This document shows positions 1-8,387 of a DNA stretch of 64,000 nt, piece after piece. The position numbers and the translations under genes were made by a program. Location of the stretch: NCBI GenBank assembly GCA_944376605.1, contig CALWDE010000004.1, positions 38,359 to 102,358 on the forward strand. The letters run 5' to 3'. The notes under the pieces are model-generated. The model was not told the DNA's origin, made no database searches, and was given only the letters and a program-made list of their open reading frames with translations. Positions within the stretch are counted from its first letter, which is position 1, and each line of letters starts with the position of its first letter. The DNA is from an uncultured Bacilli bacterium (GTDB lineage Bacteria; Bacillota_I; Bacilli_A; RFN20; CAG-826).

Positions 1-659
1 GACTGGCGAAAAGCATCAAGATATTTTTCTTCACCAAATGCTAAATAGCCATCATATAAACCAAATAGTGCAAAAATCCAACCATTATATACAACCGGTT
101 TGTCCATGAATTCTAAAAGGAGAAACTTCTTGGGGTTAGAAGAATCTTTTTGGATAAGCGCAGAATGATTAAGCATTGCATCCAAAGCTTTTTTGGCGGA
201 ATCTAAATATATATCTTCCTTTGTTATTTGATAAACTCGAAGCAAAAAGGAGGCTCCCTCTCCTTGAGCCATGGCTCCATATGGGAAGCCTGGATATAAA
301 TAACTAAAAGCATCCCACAAGCCGTTTTCTTCTTGATGTTCAATCGCCCATTTTCCAAAGGTGATTACTTTATTTTTCATTAAGTCTTCGTCTTGATGAG
401 AAAGATAAAGGTCATAAGCACCTAGACCATATTGAAAGATAGCGACAGGAAAATAAAAGCTGCCGTTCTCTACTTTTTCTGGGAAAGGAACTATCTCGTT
501 ATAGTGTTCTTGATTAAGAAGAACCTTCTCAGTTAAATCGTTATAGTAACCAGCAATAGTTGACTTAGAATAAAATTTTCCTTCATTTTGATGGACATGA
601 AGAATGCTTTTGCCTCGTAACATACTCCACCATTTTTTTATATTGAACCAACTAATCAT
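1..659 (-). CDS. D-glucuronyl C5-epimerase-like protein, C-terminal part missing
   Basis: The reading frame is open from an ATG at 659 and runs off the left edge, so about 219 residues of the N-terminal part are seen. It carries the two hallmarks of the glucuronyl C5-epimerase C-terminal domain (PF06662): a YGAMAQGEG stretch followed by an LLRVYQITKED helix, and YNGWIFALFGLYD. These match AMAQGQ...LVRAY and LNGFMYSLIGLYD of the animal heparan sulfate enzyme. The family converts D-glucuronate to L-iduronate inside a polymer. It lies 2 nt downstream of a Wzy-like gene in a leftward glycan operon, so a capsule or exopolysaccharide substrate is likely. No signal peptide is evident, so it may act in the cytoplasm or on a lipid-linked precursor. 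Family call firm; substrate unknown. Confidence 0.72.
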   Translation of the reverse strand, partial: MISWFNIKKWWSMLRGKSILHVHQNEGKFYSKSTIAGYYNDLTEKVLLNQEHYNEIVPFPEKVENGSFYFPVAIFQYGLGAYDLYLSHQDEDLMKNKVITFGKWAIEHQEENGLWDAFSYLYPGFPYGAMAQGEGASFLLRVYQITKEDIYLDSAKKALDAMLNHSALIQKDSSNPKKFLLLEFMDKPVVYNGWIFALFGLYDGYLAFGEEKYLDAFRQ

Positions 660-661
660 AA

Positions 662-1975
662 TTAAATTATTTTATTTTGTCTTTCTGCCGACCAAGTCGA
701 AGGAACAAAAACACCCTCCCAAGTAATAAACAATTTTAAATGTTTATTGTTTACCAAAGAAATCTTTACACAATGTGATGAATCATTTTCTAGTTCCGCA
801 CTCAACAAAATAACCAAAATAAAATAACTGGCTTTGTTAGTAATAAACATGCTGAAAAAAGAACCAAATAAAATACAAGTAATAGAAAATAAGATTGCTA
901 AAACCGCAGAACTATCTTTCCATCTACTATGAAAGCATGGTGAAAGATAAGCGTAATAAAGTGGAATAGTTCCAATTAATCCAACTGAAACAAGCGATTC
1001 AATTAAAGCGGCATGAGAGTATGTTCCATAATTGGTTAATTGAGAAAAGGCAGTAAAACCATAACCAAAAAACAAATTATTAAGCCATAACGAAAAACCA
1101 TCGAGAATCATGCTGAATCTTTGAATGCCAGAATAGTCATGATCGCCAGAACCAAAGCCTAGAAAAGTTGTAATCAAAGATGATAACCGTGTCCGAATCG
1201 CTGCAAAAGGAGGAAGTTGCAAAATAAGAATTCCTAAAACTAAACATCCTAAAACTAATAAGGTAGAGATAAAAAGACGCTTCTTCCCGAAATACAAAAA
1301 TATCGCCACTAAAACAGATGCGAGAGCCATAATCAACGACAAACGCGACCCTGTTAATAAAATAAGAACAAGGAAAATAAGAACAGGAATAAGTAAAAGA
1401 TGAGCCCATCCTTTATGTTTAATTACTAAATATAAGGAAACAACAACTCCTAGAGCTAAATACATTCCAACAGTATTAACATTTTCAAATTCCGAACCGA
1501 TACGTATATCTGAAAAGGACAAAATATCTTCGTGATAAACAAAACACAAAACTAGTGAAAAAAGGATTTGGCCAAATACATAAAGCCAGCACATCATCGC
1601 ACTTTTTTTAAAATTATAAGAGTAGTTTGAAGCAACACAAAGTAAGGCGGAGAATAACAAAACAGTTTGCAACATGCCCGACCATCCTACTTGAATTAGA
1701 GAAGCAATTAACCCGTAAACACAAGCAAAAATTAATGCAATCAATGTCTTATTGATAAGAATTTTTCCTTTTAAAACAATATATATGGCAGCAAATACAC
1801 AAAATAAACCTGTTAAGCCAATTAAAATATAGTTGTAAGGATTTGTACCAAGTAAAGGAAAAAACAAAAGAATTAAGGCATACAATACATCAGAACCACA
1901 CTCTAAGAAAAAACTTAATTTATCACCCAAAAATAACTCTTTATAGTGAAGGAAAACGTTTTTGATACCGTTCAT
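662..1975 (-). CDS. Wzy/O-antigen ligase-like polysaccharide polymerase
   Basis: A 437-residue membrane protein with about ten to twelve hydrophobic segments and a larger loop in the C-terminal half (around GFGSGDHDYSGIQRFSMILDGFSLWLNNLFFGYGF split over two segments), the layout of Wzy polymerases and WaaL-type ligases. Such proteins join lipid-linked repeat units on the outer face of the membrane. The start is supported by an AGGAGGG Shine-Dalgarno site 7 nt upstream; that site overlaps the stop of the preceding gene, so translation is probably coupled. It lies between an FtsX-like membrane protein and the C5-epimerase-like gene. Fold class is likely; whether it is polymerase or ligase cannot be told from sequence. 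Confidence 0.65.
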   Translation of the reverse strand: MNGIKNVFLHYKELFLGDKLSFFLECGSDVLYALILLFFPLLGTNPYNYILIGLTGLFCVFAAIYIVLKGKILINKTLIALIFACVYGLIASLIQVGWSGMLQTVLLFSALLCVASNYSYNFKKSAMMCWLYVFGQILFSLVLCFVYHEDILSFSDIRIGSEFENVNTVGMYLALGVVVSLYLVIKHKGWAHLLLIPVLIFLVLILLTGSRLSLIMALASVLVAIFLYFGKKRLFISTLLVLGCLVLGILILQLPPFAAIRTRLSSLITTFLGFGSGDHDYSGIQRFSMILDGFSLWLNNLFFGYGFTAFSQLTNYGTYSHAALIESLVSVGLIGTIPLYYAYLSPCFHSRWKDSSAVLAILFSITCILFGSFFSMFITNKASYFILVILLSAELENDSSHCVKISLVNNKHLKLFITWEGVFVPSTWSAERQNKII

Positions 1976-1976
1976 C

Positions 1977-3209
1977 TTATTTTCCCTCCTTTGTTGTAGT
2001 GGTAGAAATAACCGCTAAATAAACAAAAATTAAAATTATAGAAATCAAGAAAAAGAGAGAACTATTTGTTAAAAAGAACGGGGTAAGGAAAGCGTTGTTG
2101 CCACAGATCCCCCAAAAAATCGTGTACACAAAAAACGCAGAAATAGTTAGATCCATATAGCAAAATGGAAAGATATTTTTCTTCTCTTTAAATCTTTGAT
2201 ATAGAACAACTAAAAGAGATGGTATATAACAACACAAAGAAAGAATAGTCCCTACTTCATTACTTAGAGGGTATGTTATTGGTTCAGGAGAATAATAGGA
2301 GAGTATCTCGTCAACACGATCTTTTGAAATTTCATTATCTAACACATTATTTTGAACAATAGTAAAAGCATAATTACCATCACCAAATCTATTCATTTGT
2401 GACTGCAAATATGACATTGTGGTGTAGATAGATGTTCCATAGTCGAAATTGTAAGAAAAACCATAAAAGGAAGGGAGATTTGTATAACACAAAACAAAGG
2501 GAGCGATAATTTCATCCATGTAATGATAAAAATCATTGTCAGAACAAAGAACATTTGCAATTTTCCAACGAACTACCTCTTGTGTTCCATTTGGAGATGT
2601 ATAAGTAACTAAAAGCTCCTCACCAAGCAAATCTTCATAAGTTTGATAGAAACCATTGCTGTTTGTAATGAGCGTATCTGCATCATCTTGGCGAATATAG
2701 CAGAAATTGTTAAAGCCAGTATAGGAAGTGTTTGCATCAGGAAACATTAGCTTAAATTCAAAAACATCATGTATCGTTTCTCCATTCGGATTTAAATGAT
2801 TTGAAAAAACGCCAGAAATTAAAAGGGTGCGCCGCTCATTATTAAAACTTGAAAAAGAATAGTTCCAAGGATTATTAGCATCGTAAATTACTCGTGCGTT
2901 ATATCCACTATTAGTGTTCTTATAAACTGTGTCTGCGTTGGCTTGAGAAAAAGTATCTGTTAGTAGAGCGCGATTCGCGTCTTCATTTACATATGTATAG
3001 CTAACATTCAAAATCTTATTACTTGTGCTTTCTAATGCAGTTTCATTAACAAGACTAGAAAGAGTTTCTAAATATGCATTGGGAGTAATAGAAGGAATTA
3101 AAAAACAAGAAATTAATGCAAGATTTAAAAGGATAATAAAAAGCCAAGAGGTAAAAGCGGAGTAGTGCTTTTTAGCGTTTTCAAGAAAATTATTTAGAAG
3201 AATTTTCAT
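1977..3209 (-). CDS. membrane protein with FtsX/MacB-like topology, no ATPase partner in its operon
   Basis: 410 residues: one membrane segment at about 18-40, an extracytoplasmic domain of about 280 residues rich in Asn, Ser, Thr and Tyr, then three membrane segments in the last 95 residues. One helix, a large outside domain and three helices is the topology of FtsX/MacB-type ABC permeases. I cannot see a clear family motif. No functional ABC ATPase lies beside it; a degenerate ABC-like protein sits about 5 kb away (8384-9376). The gene overlaps capF by 4 nt (ATGA), so it is in the same operon as the UDP-FucNAc genes. A role in glycan export or surface assembly is only a guess. Confidence 0.5.
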   Translation of the reverse strand: MKILLNNFLENAKKHYSAFTSWLFIILLNLALISCFLIPSITPNAYLETLSSLVNETALESTSNKILNVSYTYVNEDANRALLTDTFSQANADTVYKNTNSGYNARVIYDANNPWNYSFSSFNNERRTLLISGVFSNHLNPNGETIHDVFEFKLMFPDANTSYTGFNNFCYIRQDDADTLITNSNGFYQTYEDLLGEELLVTYTSPNGTQEVVRWKIANVLCSDNDFYHYMDEIIAPFVLCYTNLPSFYGFSYNFDYGTSIYTTMSYLQSQMNRFGDGNYAFTIVQNNVLDNEISKDRVDEILSYYSPEPITYPLSNEVGTILSLCCYIPSLLVVLYQRFKEKKNIFPFCYMDLTISAFFVYTIFWGICGNNAFLTPFFLTNSSLFFLISIILIFVYLAVISTTTTKEGK

Positions 3210-4333
3210 TGTTTACCTAGGTCCTTTTTATAAGTATCGTTTATTTCTCCAGGCACATAAAGGTCTGATGACCAAATAAGCATAGGCGTCTCTACATTAT
3301 TTGTGGAAGTGAAAATATGATTATAGAAGGGGGGAATATCTATATAGGTACCCTCTGGTGCTTCTTGCTTAAAACCATTTGCACCCGTAAAAACGTTAGT
3401 TAGGATTACCTGTATTCCTGGCTTAAGAAAAATAAATCTTTCAACTTTTGAGTGATGGTAATGATCTCCTTTAATTTGATATGGCATGATTGTGTTTAAA
3501 GAAAACTGGGAATTGTCATGAAAACCGCCTTTGACCAACTCAGCAAAACTCCCCCTAATATCTTGATGTTTTATTAAAGAACAAAATTGATAGGTCCCTT
3601 TCGCATATAAGTAAGTTGCATAAAGTTTTTTCAAAAAAGTGCCCGGTAAGGGTGAATGCGAAAAAAGCGTCATTGTATCACTATTATTTTTAGATAAATC
3701 GACCATTAATCGATAAAGTTCAATTAACGGAACAGATGTTATTAAACGATCAATATCATCTTGTTTTAAAAGAGTACCTCTTAGAAAAGCGTCCACAATA
3801 ATTCCTGCAATATCAGAAACATAAAGAAAAGGAACTAATACATTTTCTGATTCAGGGTATAAATGAATTTCTTCTGTTTTTTTATTAATAGCACAATAAA
3901 GCCAAGTGGCAACAACACTATTTGAAAAAGGTAAACATTCAGGGCCAAAAACATTTGATAAACGCACATAAAATATATTTGGTTCACAAAGAGAATCTAT
4001 ATATTTTTCAGCTAATCTCTTCGATTCGCCATAAGGTGTGTTTTTTTCAGCAGAAATGGAAGAAAGATAAAGATATGGGATGTGCCAATTACGCGCCAAA
4101 TTCACATAGAACTTCGTTTGGTCATAATTAATTTTATAAAAGTTTTGTAAATCAAAAGAGCGGTTAATTCCGTGTGCATCAATAATAAAAGAAGCATCAG
4201 CAAAGGCAGATTCAATATCAGTCTTTGAAGAATTTTTTTCAATTAAACTATATGGAACATTCGCTTCAGACAAACACAGACAAATGTGTTTCCCTATAAA
4301 ACCTGCTCCGCCAATTACTAATACTTTTTTCAA
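3206..4333 (-). CDS. capF: CapF/WbjC-type bifunctional sugar-nucleotide reductase/epimerase (UDP-L-FucNAc pathway)
   Basis: 375 residues in two domains. The N-terminal 250 or so form a short-chain dehydrogenase with a GGAGFIG nucleotide-binding motif at residues 8-14 and a YGESK stretch. The last 110 or so form a cupin with GDHYHHSKVERF and DIPPFYNHIF. This SDR plus cupin fusion is diagnostic of CapF/WbjC, which epimerises and reduces the CapE product on the way to UDP-N-acetyl-L-fucosamine. It overlaps capE by 4 nt and the downstream membrane gene by 4 nt. CapG, which finishes the pathway, is at 7281-8387. Substrate specificity is inferred from the complete CapE/F/G set. Confidence 0.85.
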   Translation of the reverse strand: MKKVLVIGGAGFIGKHICLCLSEANVPYSLIEKNSSKTDIESAFADASFIIDAHGINRSFDLQNFYKINYDQTKFYVNLARNWHIPYLYLSSISAEKNTPYGESKRLAEKYIDSLCEPNIFYVRLSNVFGPECLPFSNSVVATWLYCAINKKTEEIHLYPESENVLVPFLYVSDIAGIIVDAFLRGTLLKQDDIDRLITSVPLIELYRLMVDLSKNNSDTMTLFSHSPLPGTFLKKLYATYLYAKGTYQFCSLIKHQDIRGSFAELVKGGFHDNSQFSLNTIMPYQIKGDHYHHSKVERFIFLKPGIQVILTNVFTGANGFKQEAPEGTYIDIPPFYNHIFTSTNNVETPMLIWSSDLYVPGEINDTYKKDLGKQ

Positions 4334-5364
4334 TTCACTAACTCCAGTTTAAGTAACAAATCACGAACCTCAGAAACTGATAACTGTTTCGTGCTTTCAG
4401 AAGTATAGGCTGGTAAGGAGTGGTAAGAAGTATCATCGGTAAGAGTTTCTTTATAGTCTAATGAACGAAGATCAGGAACAATCCGATAGAAATCTCCTTC
4501 ATCAATTGCACGAGGCATCTCTTCACTTGTGACTAAAGTCTCGTAAAGTTTTTCGCTATGTCTTGTTCCAATATAACGGATACCAAAATTTTCTGAAAAG
4601 CAAGAAAGTACAGCATCTGCTAAAGTTTGAATAGAGCAAGCAGGCGCTTTCATTACAAACAATTCACCCTGTTTCCCGTTTATAAAGGAGTGTAAAACTA
4701 ATTTAACTGCATCTTGCAAACTCATCATAAACCGCGTCATTTTTGGATTAGTGATGGTAATTGGATTTTTGTTTTTTATTTGCTGAATAAAAAGCGGAAT
4801 CACAGAACCGCGAGAACACATAACATTACCAAATCTAGTTAAGCAAAATTGAGTGGAAGATTTTTCGCCCAAAGCAACAGCTTTAGAAATAACTGCCTTT
4901 TCCATGAGCGCTTTTGTCATACCCATCGTCGAGACAGGATAAGCAGCTTTATCTGTTGAAAGAAAAACTGCCTTTTTTACTCCGCCTTCAAGGCAGGCGT
5001 TCATCACGTTTATGTTTCCTAAAATATTTGTTTTAATCGCTTCTAGAGGGAAAAACTCACAAGAAGGAATTTGTTTTAGAGCAGCAGCAGCAAAACAATA
5101 ATCAACTCCAATAAAACAACCCTTAATAGCATCATAATCACGAATATCGCCAATAAAAAATTTAAGCCTATCATCGTGATATTTTTTTCGCATGTCGTCC
5201 TGCTTCTTTTCGTCGCGGGAGACAATTCGAATTTCTTTTGGACTTAAAGGTAAAAGAATATCTACCATAGCATTGCCAAAAGACCCTGTGCCACCCGTAA
5301 TTAAAATAACCTTATCGCGCAGAATTTCTTGCTCTATGTTTGTAACAATAGAATTAATGTTCAT
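4330..5364 (-). CDS. capE: CapE/WbjB-type UDP-GlcNAc 4,6-dehydratase (5-inverting)
   Basis: 344 residues, an extended SDR with TGGTGSFG near residue 24 and GDIRD downstream. The residue normally Tyr in the catalytic Tyr-x3-Lys pair is Met here (STMGMTKALMEK), which is characteristic of the CapE branch. It makes the UDP-4-keto-6-deoxy sugar that CapF then uses. It is the first gene of a leftward operon capE-capF-FtsX-like-wzy-like-C5 epimerase. A TAGAAT -10 box preceded by TGC (extended -10) lies only 6 nt before the ATG, so the mRNA may be leaderless. It is divergent from the GT4 gene at 5449. Confidence 0.86.
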   Translation of the reverse strand: MNINSIVTNIEQEILRDKVILITGGTGSFGNAMVDILLPLSPKEIRIVSRDEKKQDDMRKKYHDDRLKFFIGDIRDYDAIKGCFIGVDYCFAAAALKQIPSCEFFPLEAIKTNILGNINVMNACLEGGVKKAVFLSTDKAAYPVSTMGMTKALMEKAVISKAVALGEKSSTQFCLTRFGNVMCSRGSVIPLFIQQIKNKNPITITNPKMTRFMMSLQDAVKLVLHSFINGKQGELFVMKAPACSIQTLADAVLSCFSENFGIRYIGTRHSEKLYETLVTSEEMPRAIDEGDFYRIVPDLRSLDYKETLTDDTSYHSLPAYTSESTKQLSVSEVRDLLLKLELVN

Positions 5365-5448
5365 GCTTTTATTCTAGCAGGAATGCCATAAACCTACATT
5401 AGAGACGGGAAACACTTTTACAAAAATATTGCTATCATAATTAAGTGG
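5365..5448. promoter_or_regulatory. divergent promoter region between capE and a GT4 gene
   Basis: 84 bp separate two divergent starts. Leftward, a TAGAAT hexamer at 5371-5376 (minus strand, extended by TGC) lies 6 nt from the capE ATG. Rightward, CATAAT at 5436-5441 lies 7 nt from the ATG at 5449. Neither gene has a clear Shine-Dalgarno site, so both transcripts may begin at or next to the start codon. Seen in sequence; transcription starts are inferred. Confidence 0.5.
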
Positions 5449-6498
5449 ATGGCAAATAAAACAAAATGGAAAATTTCAATCTTTGGATGTGTTGGGCTTA
5501 ACCATTCTGACATCTCTGGAGGGCAAGAAGTAAAAACTAGAGCTTTTTATGAACATTTTTGTCAGAAAATAGGTTCTGAAAACGTCGGTGTATTTGATAC
5601 AAAAAATTGGAAAAAACACTTTATTTTAAACTTATTTAGAGCAATAAAACTTATCCGTGAATCGGAAAAATTAGTAATGTTGCCTGCTCATAAAGGTTTA
5701 TTTGTTTTTACAGTTCTATTTCGGCTATTTAAGCGAAAAAACTCTTTATTAATCTATTTAGTAATTGGTGGATGGCTACCAAACATGGTAAAAAAGCACC
5801 ATTTATTAAAAAGACTTCTGCTTCAATTTGATTTTATTTTCGTAGAAACGCACAAAATGGAGAATCAATTAAAAAAACTAGGTTTTTGCAATACACACTA
5901 TTTGCCCAACACTAAACATTTTAAAAGCCTTTCTATTTCTGCCGTACGGAGACCTGATTTCCCCTTACAAGTGTGCACTTTTTCTCGTGTTATTCCTGAA
6001 AAAGGGATTGAAGAAGCTATTAAAATCGTACAAAAAGCAAATGAAGATGCTGGTACAAAGCGTTTTAATCTTACTATTTTTGGAAATGTCCCAACAAACC
6101 AGCAAGAATGGTTTAATTCCTTGAGAAACAAATATAGTAATTATTTTACTTATGGCGGACTAATTGATACAAACAATACACAGGATGTATTAACAAAATT
6201 TGACATATTGCTTTTATTAACGAAATTTAAGACTGAAGGCTTTCCTGGCACAATTCTCGACGCATATGCCTCAGGATTATTATTAATTACTTCAGATTTG
6301 GAGCAAATGAGAGAAATTGTTAATAAAGACAACGGATTTCTTGTTGATCCTAAAAACGAGAGCGAAGTGGTTCACATTCTGCAGAACCTCACGATTGATC
6401 AGATTGTTCGCTATAAAGCGACAAATTTAAAAGAGATAGAAAAATATTCCTCTGAAAAAATATTTCAAAAATTTGATTTGCTGTGCAATATAAACTAG
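5449..6498 (+). CDS. GT4-family glycosyltransferase
   Basis: 349 residues with the two-lobed GT-B layout. The C-terminal lobe shows the usual nucleotide-sugar binding region: FSRVIPEKGIEEAI (around residues 177-190) and KTEGFPGTILDAYASG with the conserved acidic position before a Gly-rich turn. The N-terminal GGQEVKTR fits the acceptor-side loop. It transfers a sugar in the cytoplasm during repeat-unit assembly. It is followed 15 nt later by a GT2 gene on the same strand; together they sit as a rightward pair inside an otherwise leftward locus, between capE and capG. The start has no SD but has a -10 box 7 nt upstream. Donor and acceptor unknown. Confidence 0.8.
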   Translation: MANKTKWKISIFGCVGLNHSDISGGQEVKTRAFYEHFCQKIGSENVGVFDTKNWKKHFILNLFRAIKLIRESEKLVMLPAHKGLFVFTVLFRLFKRKNSLLIYLVIGGWLPNMVKKHHLLKRLLLQFDFIFVETHKMENQLKKLGFCNTHYLPNTKHFKSLSISAVRRPDFPLQVCTFSRVIPEKGIEEAIKIVQKANEDAGTKRFNLTIFGNVPTNQQEWFNSLRNKYSNYFTYGGLIDTNNTQDVLTKFDILLLLTKFKTEGFPGTILDAYASGLLLITSDLEQMREIVNKDNGFLVDPKNESEVVHILQNLTIDQIVRYKATNLKEIEKYSSEKIFQKFDLLCNIN

Positions 6499-6513
6499 AA
6501 AGAAGAATTTTAA

Positions 6514-7284
6514 ATGGAAAAACCACTTGTGTCCGTCATTATGCCAAACTGGAATGGCGAAAAGTTTATCATTGATTCTATTCAATCTGTTTTAAATCAA
6601 ACCTATCAAAATTTTGAATTGCTCATAATTGATGATTGTTCCAGCGATTCCTCTCCAAAGATGATTCAAGAATTAGAAAAAACTGATAGCAGAATTCGTT
6701 ATTTTTCTACCTCTCATAACGTTGGTCCAGCAGGTGCGCGTAATTTAGGAATTCAAAATTCAAAAGGCGAATACATAGCTTTTCTAGACGGCGATGATTT
6801 ATGGCTTGATGATAAGTTAGAAAAACAAATCACATTTATGAGTCAAAATCATTACGATTTTACGTATACGGAATACAAAACCATTGCAGAAGATGGTACA
6901 CCAACTGGAAAGACAATTACTGGGCCTAGCATGATAACAAGGAGAAAAATGTTGCGTTATTGTTATCTAGGATGTCTAACTGTTATCTATAAGAAATCGA
7001 TTTTTCCAAATCTTGAAATACCAACAGACTTAAGATCTAGAAATGATTACGCAATGTGGATTCAACTATCACAAAAAGCAAATTGTTATCTTTTAAAAAC
7101 TCCTCTTGCTCTTTATCGAATTCGAGAAGGATCTACATCTCATTCTGGACTTGTTAAACTTATAAAAAGCCAATACAAAATGTGGCGCTATTCTGGATAT
7201 GGAAAAATAAGAGCAATGTATCATGTCTTATGTAATATGTTTTTCGGAACACTCAAAAAAGTTGTTTATAAAAAGAAAAATTAA
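6514..7284 (+). CDS. GT2-family glycosyltransferase
   Basis: 256 residues. The GT-A signature is clear: SVIMPNWNGEKFI at the N-terminus, an IIDDCSSDSS nucleotide-binding turn, GPAGARN, and the DGDD (DxD) metal site around residues 93-96. The size is that of the EpsE/WcaA-like group with a short C-terminal tail. Likely adds a sugar to the growing lipid-linked repeat unit. It is 15 nt downstream of the GT4 gene with an AGAAAGAAG SD. The 3' end overlaps the end of convergent capG by 4 nt. Confidence 0.85.
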   Translation: MEKPLVSVIMPNWNGEKFIIDSIQSVLNQTYQNFELLIIDDCSSDSSPKMIQELEKTDSRIRYFSTSHNVGPAGARNLGIQNSKGEYIAFLDGDDLWLDDKLEKQITFMSQNHYDFTYTEYKTIAEDGTPTGKTITGPSMITRRKMLRYCYLGCLTVIYKKSIFPNLEIPTDLRSRNDYAMWIQLSQKANCYLLKTPLALYRIREGSTSHSGLVKLIKSQYKMWRYSGYGKIRAMYHVLCNMFFGTLKKVVYKKKN

Positions 7285-8387
7285 ATGTTCGTATAATCCC
7301 AAGTTTTAATTATTTTGGTTATACGCTTAGAAAAATCATTAACATCGTAGTCAGGAACAGCAATTTTCCCTGCAATTCTTCCCTCTTTTGCGCGTTTTCT
7401 TGCAATTGGGATAGCTTTTAATATCGCTTCTTTCTCGATTCCGGGTATTGATATCGCATGTGCGATTACACCCTCTTGTCTTTCCGTGCTTGTTCGGATG
7501 AGCAAGGCAGGAAAGTGACAGATTGTGCTTTCCTCCGTCAAAGAGCCTGAATCGCTTAAGACAACATAAGCATTCCGTTGAAGTTTTCCATATTCAAAAA
7601 ATCCAAATGGCTTACTTTCCTGAATATAGGAAGATAAATGGATACCCGCCTTTTCTAATCTTTTTCGTGTTCTCGGATGACAAGAGAAAATAACAGGCAT
7701 TTTGAGCTCTTCTGCAATTTCATTAAGAGATGTAAATAACGTTTTCATCTTCTCTTCATTGTCGACATTCTCTTCACGGTGTGCAGAAAAGACGAGATAT
7801 CCATCTCTCTTTAAGTGCAATTTTTCTAAGATATTAGAAGACTCAATTTCTTTCTCATGCGCCATTAAAACTTCTTTCATAGGAGAACCAGTTTTAATAA
7901 TTCTTCTTTCTGGTAAGCCTTCTCTTAAAAGATTGCTTTTAGCAAACTCGCTATAAGGAAGATTGATATCAGCGATATGATCTACAATTACACGGTTTGT
8001 CATTTCTGCGACATTCCAGTCCCAGCACCGATTCCCTGCCTCCATATGAAAGATAGGACATTTTAAACGCTTTGCAGATATCGCCGATAAGGCACTATTC
8101 GTGTCACCTAAGATACACACACAGTCTGGTTTTTCTTTTTGAATGATTTCATAAGACTTCGCTAAGATGTTCCCCATCGTTTCGCCTAAATCTTTTCCAA
8201 CCGTGTTTAAGAAAAAGTCCGGCCTTCTTAAACCAAGCTCTTCAAAAAAGATTTCATTTAATTCGTAATCATAATTTTGACCGGTATGAACAAGAATATG
8301 TTCAAATTCTTGATCAAACTTTTTGATGACTTCTGATAAACGAATAATTTCCGGCCTTGTGCCAAGAATGGTCATTACTTTTTTCAT
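7281..8387 (-). CDS. capG: CapG/WbjD-type UDP-N-acetylglucosamine 2-epimerase (UDP-L-FucNAc branch)
   Basis: 368 residues of the non-hydrolysing UDP-GlcNAc 2-epimerase family (GT-B fold). Motifs: GTRPE near residue 9, HTGQNYD, GDTNSALS, HMEAGNR, and SDSGSLTEE near the C-terminus. The closest type by motif (GNRCWDWNVAEM) is CapG/FnlC, which makes UDP-L-FucNAc from the CapF product. The family also contains WecB/MnaA; the presence of CapE and CapF in the same locus favours CapG. It overlaps by 4 nt with the unusual membrane gene upstream, so they are co-transcribed. Confidence 0.82.
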   Translation of the reverse strand: MKKVMTILGTRPEIIRLSEVIKKFDQEFEHILVHTGQNYDYELNEIFFEELGLRRPDFFLNTVGKDLGETMGNILAKSYEIIQKEKPDCVCILGDTNSALSAISAKRLKCPIFHMEAGNRCWDWNVAEMTNRVIVDHIADINLPYSEFAKSNLLREGLPERRIIKTGSPMKEVLMAHEKEIESSNILEKLHLKRDGYLVFSAHREENVDNEEKMKTLFTSLNEIAEELKMPVIFSCHPRTRKRLEKAGIHLSSYIQESKPFGFFEYGKLQRNAYVVLSDSGSLTEESTICHFPALLIRTSTERQEGVIAHAISIPGIEKEAILKAIPIARKRAKEGRIAGKIAVPDYDVNDFSKRITKIIKTWDYTNI

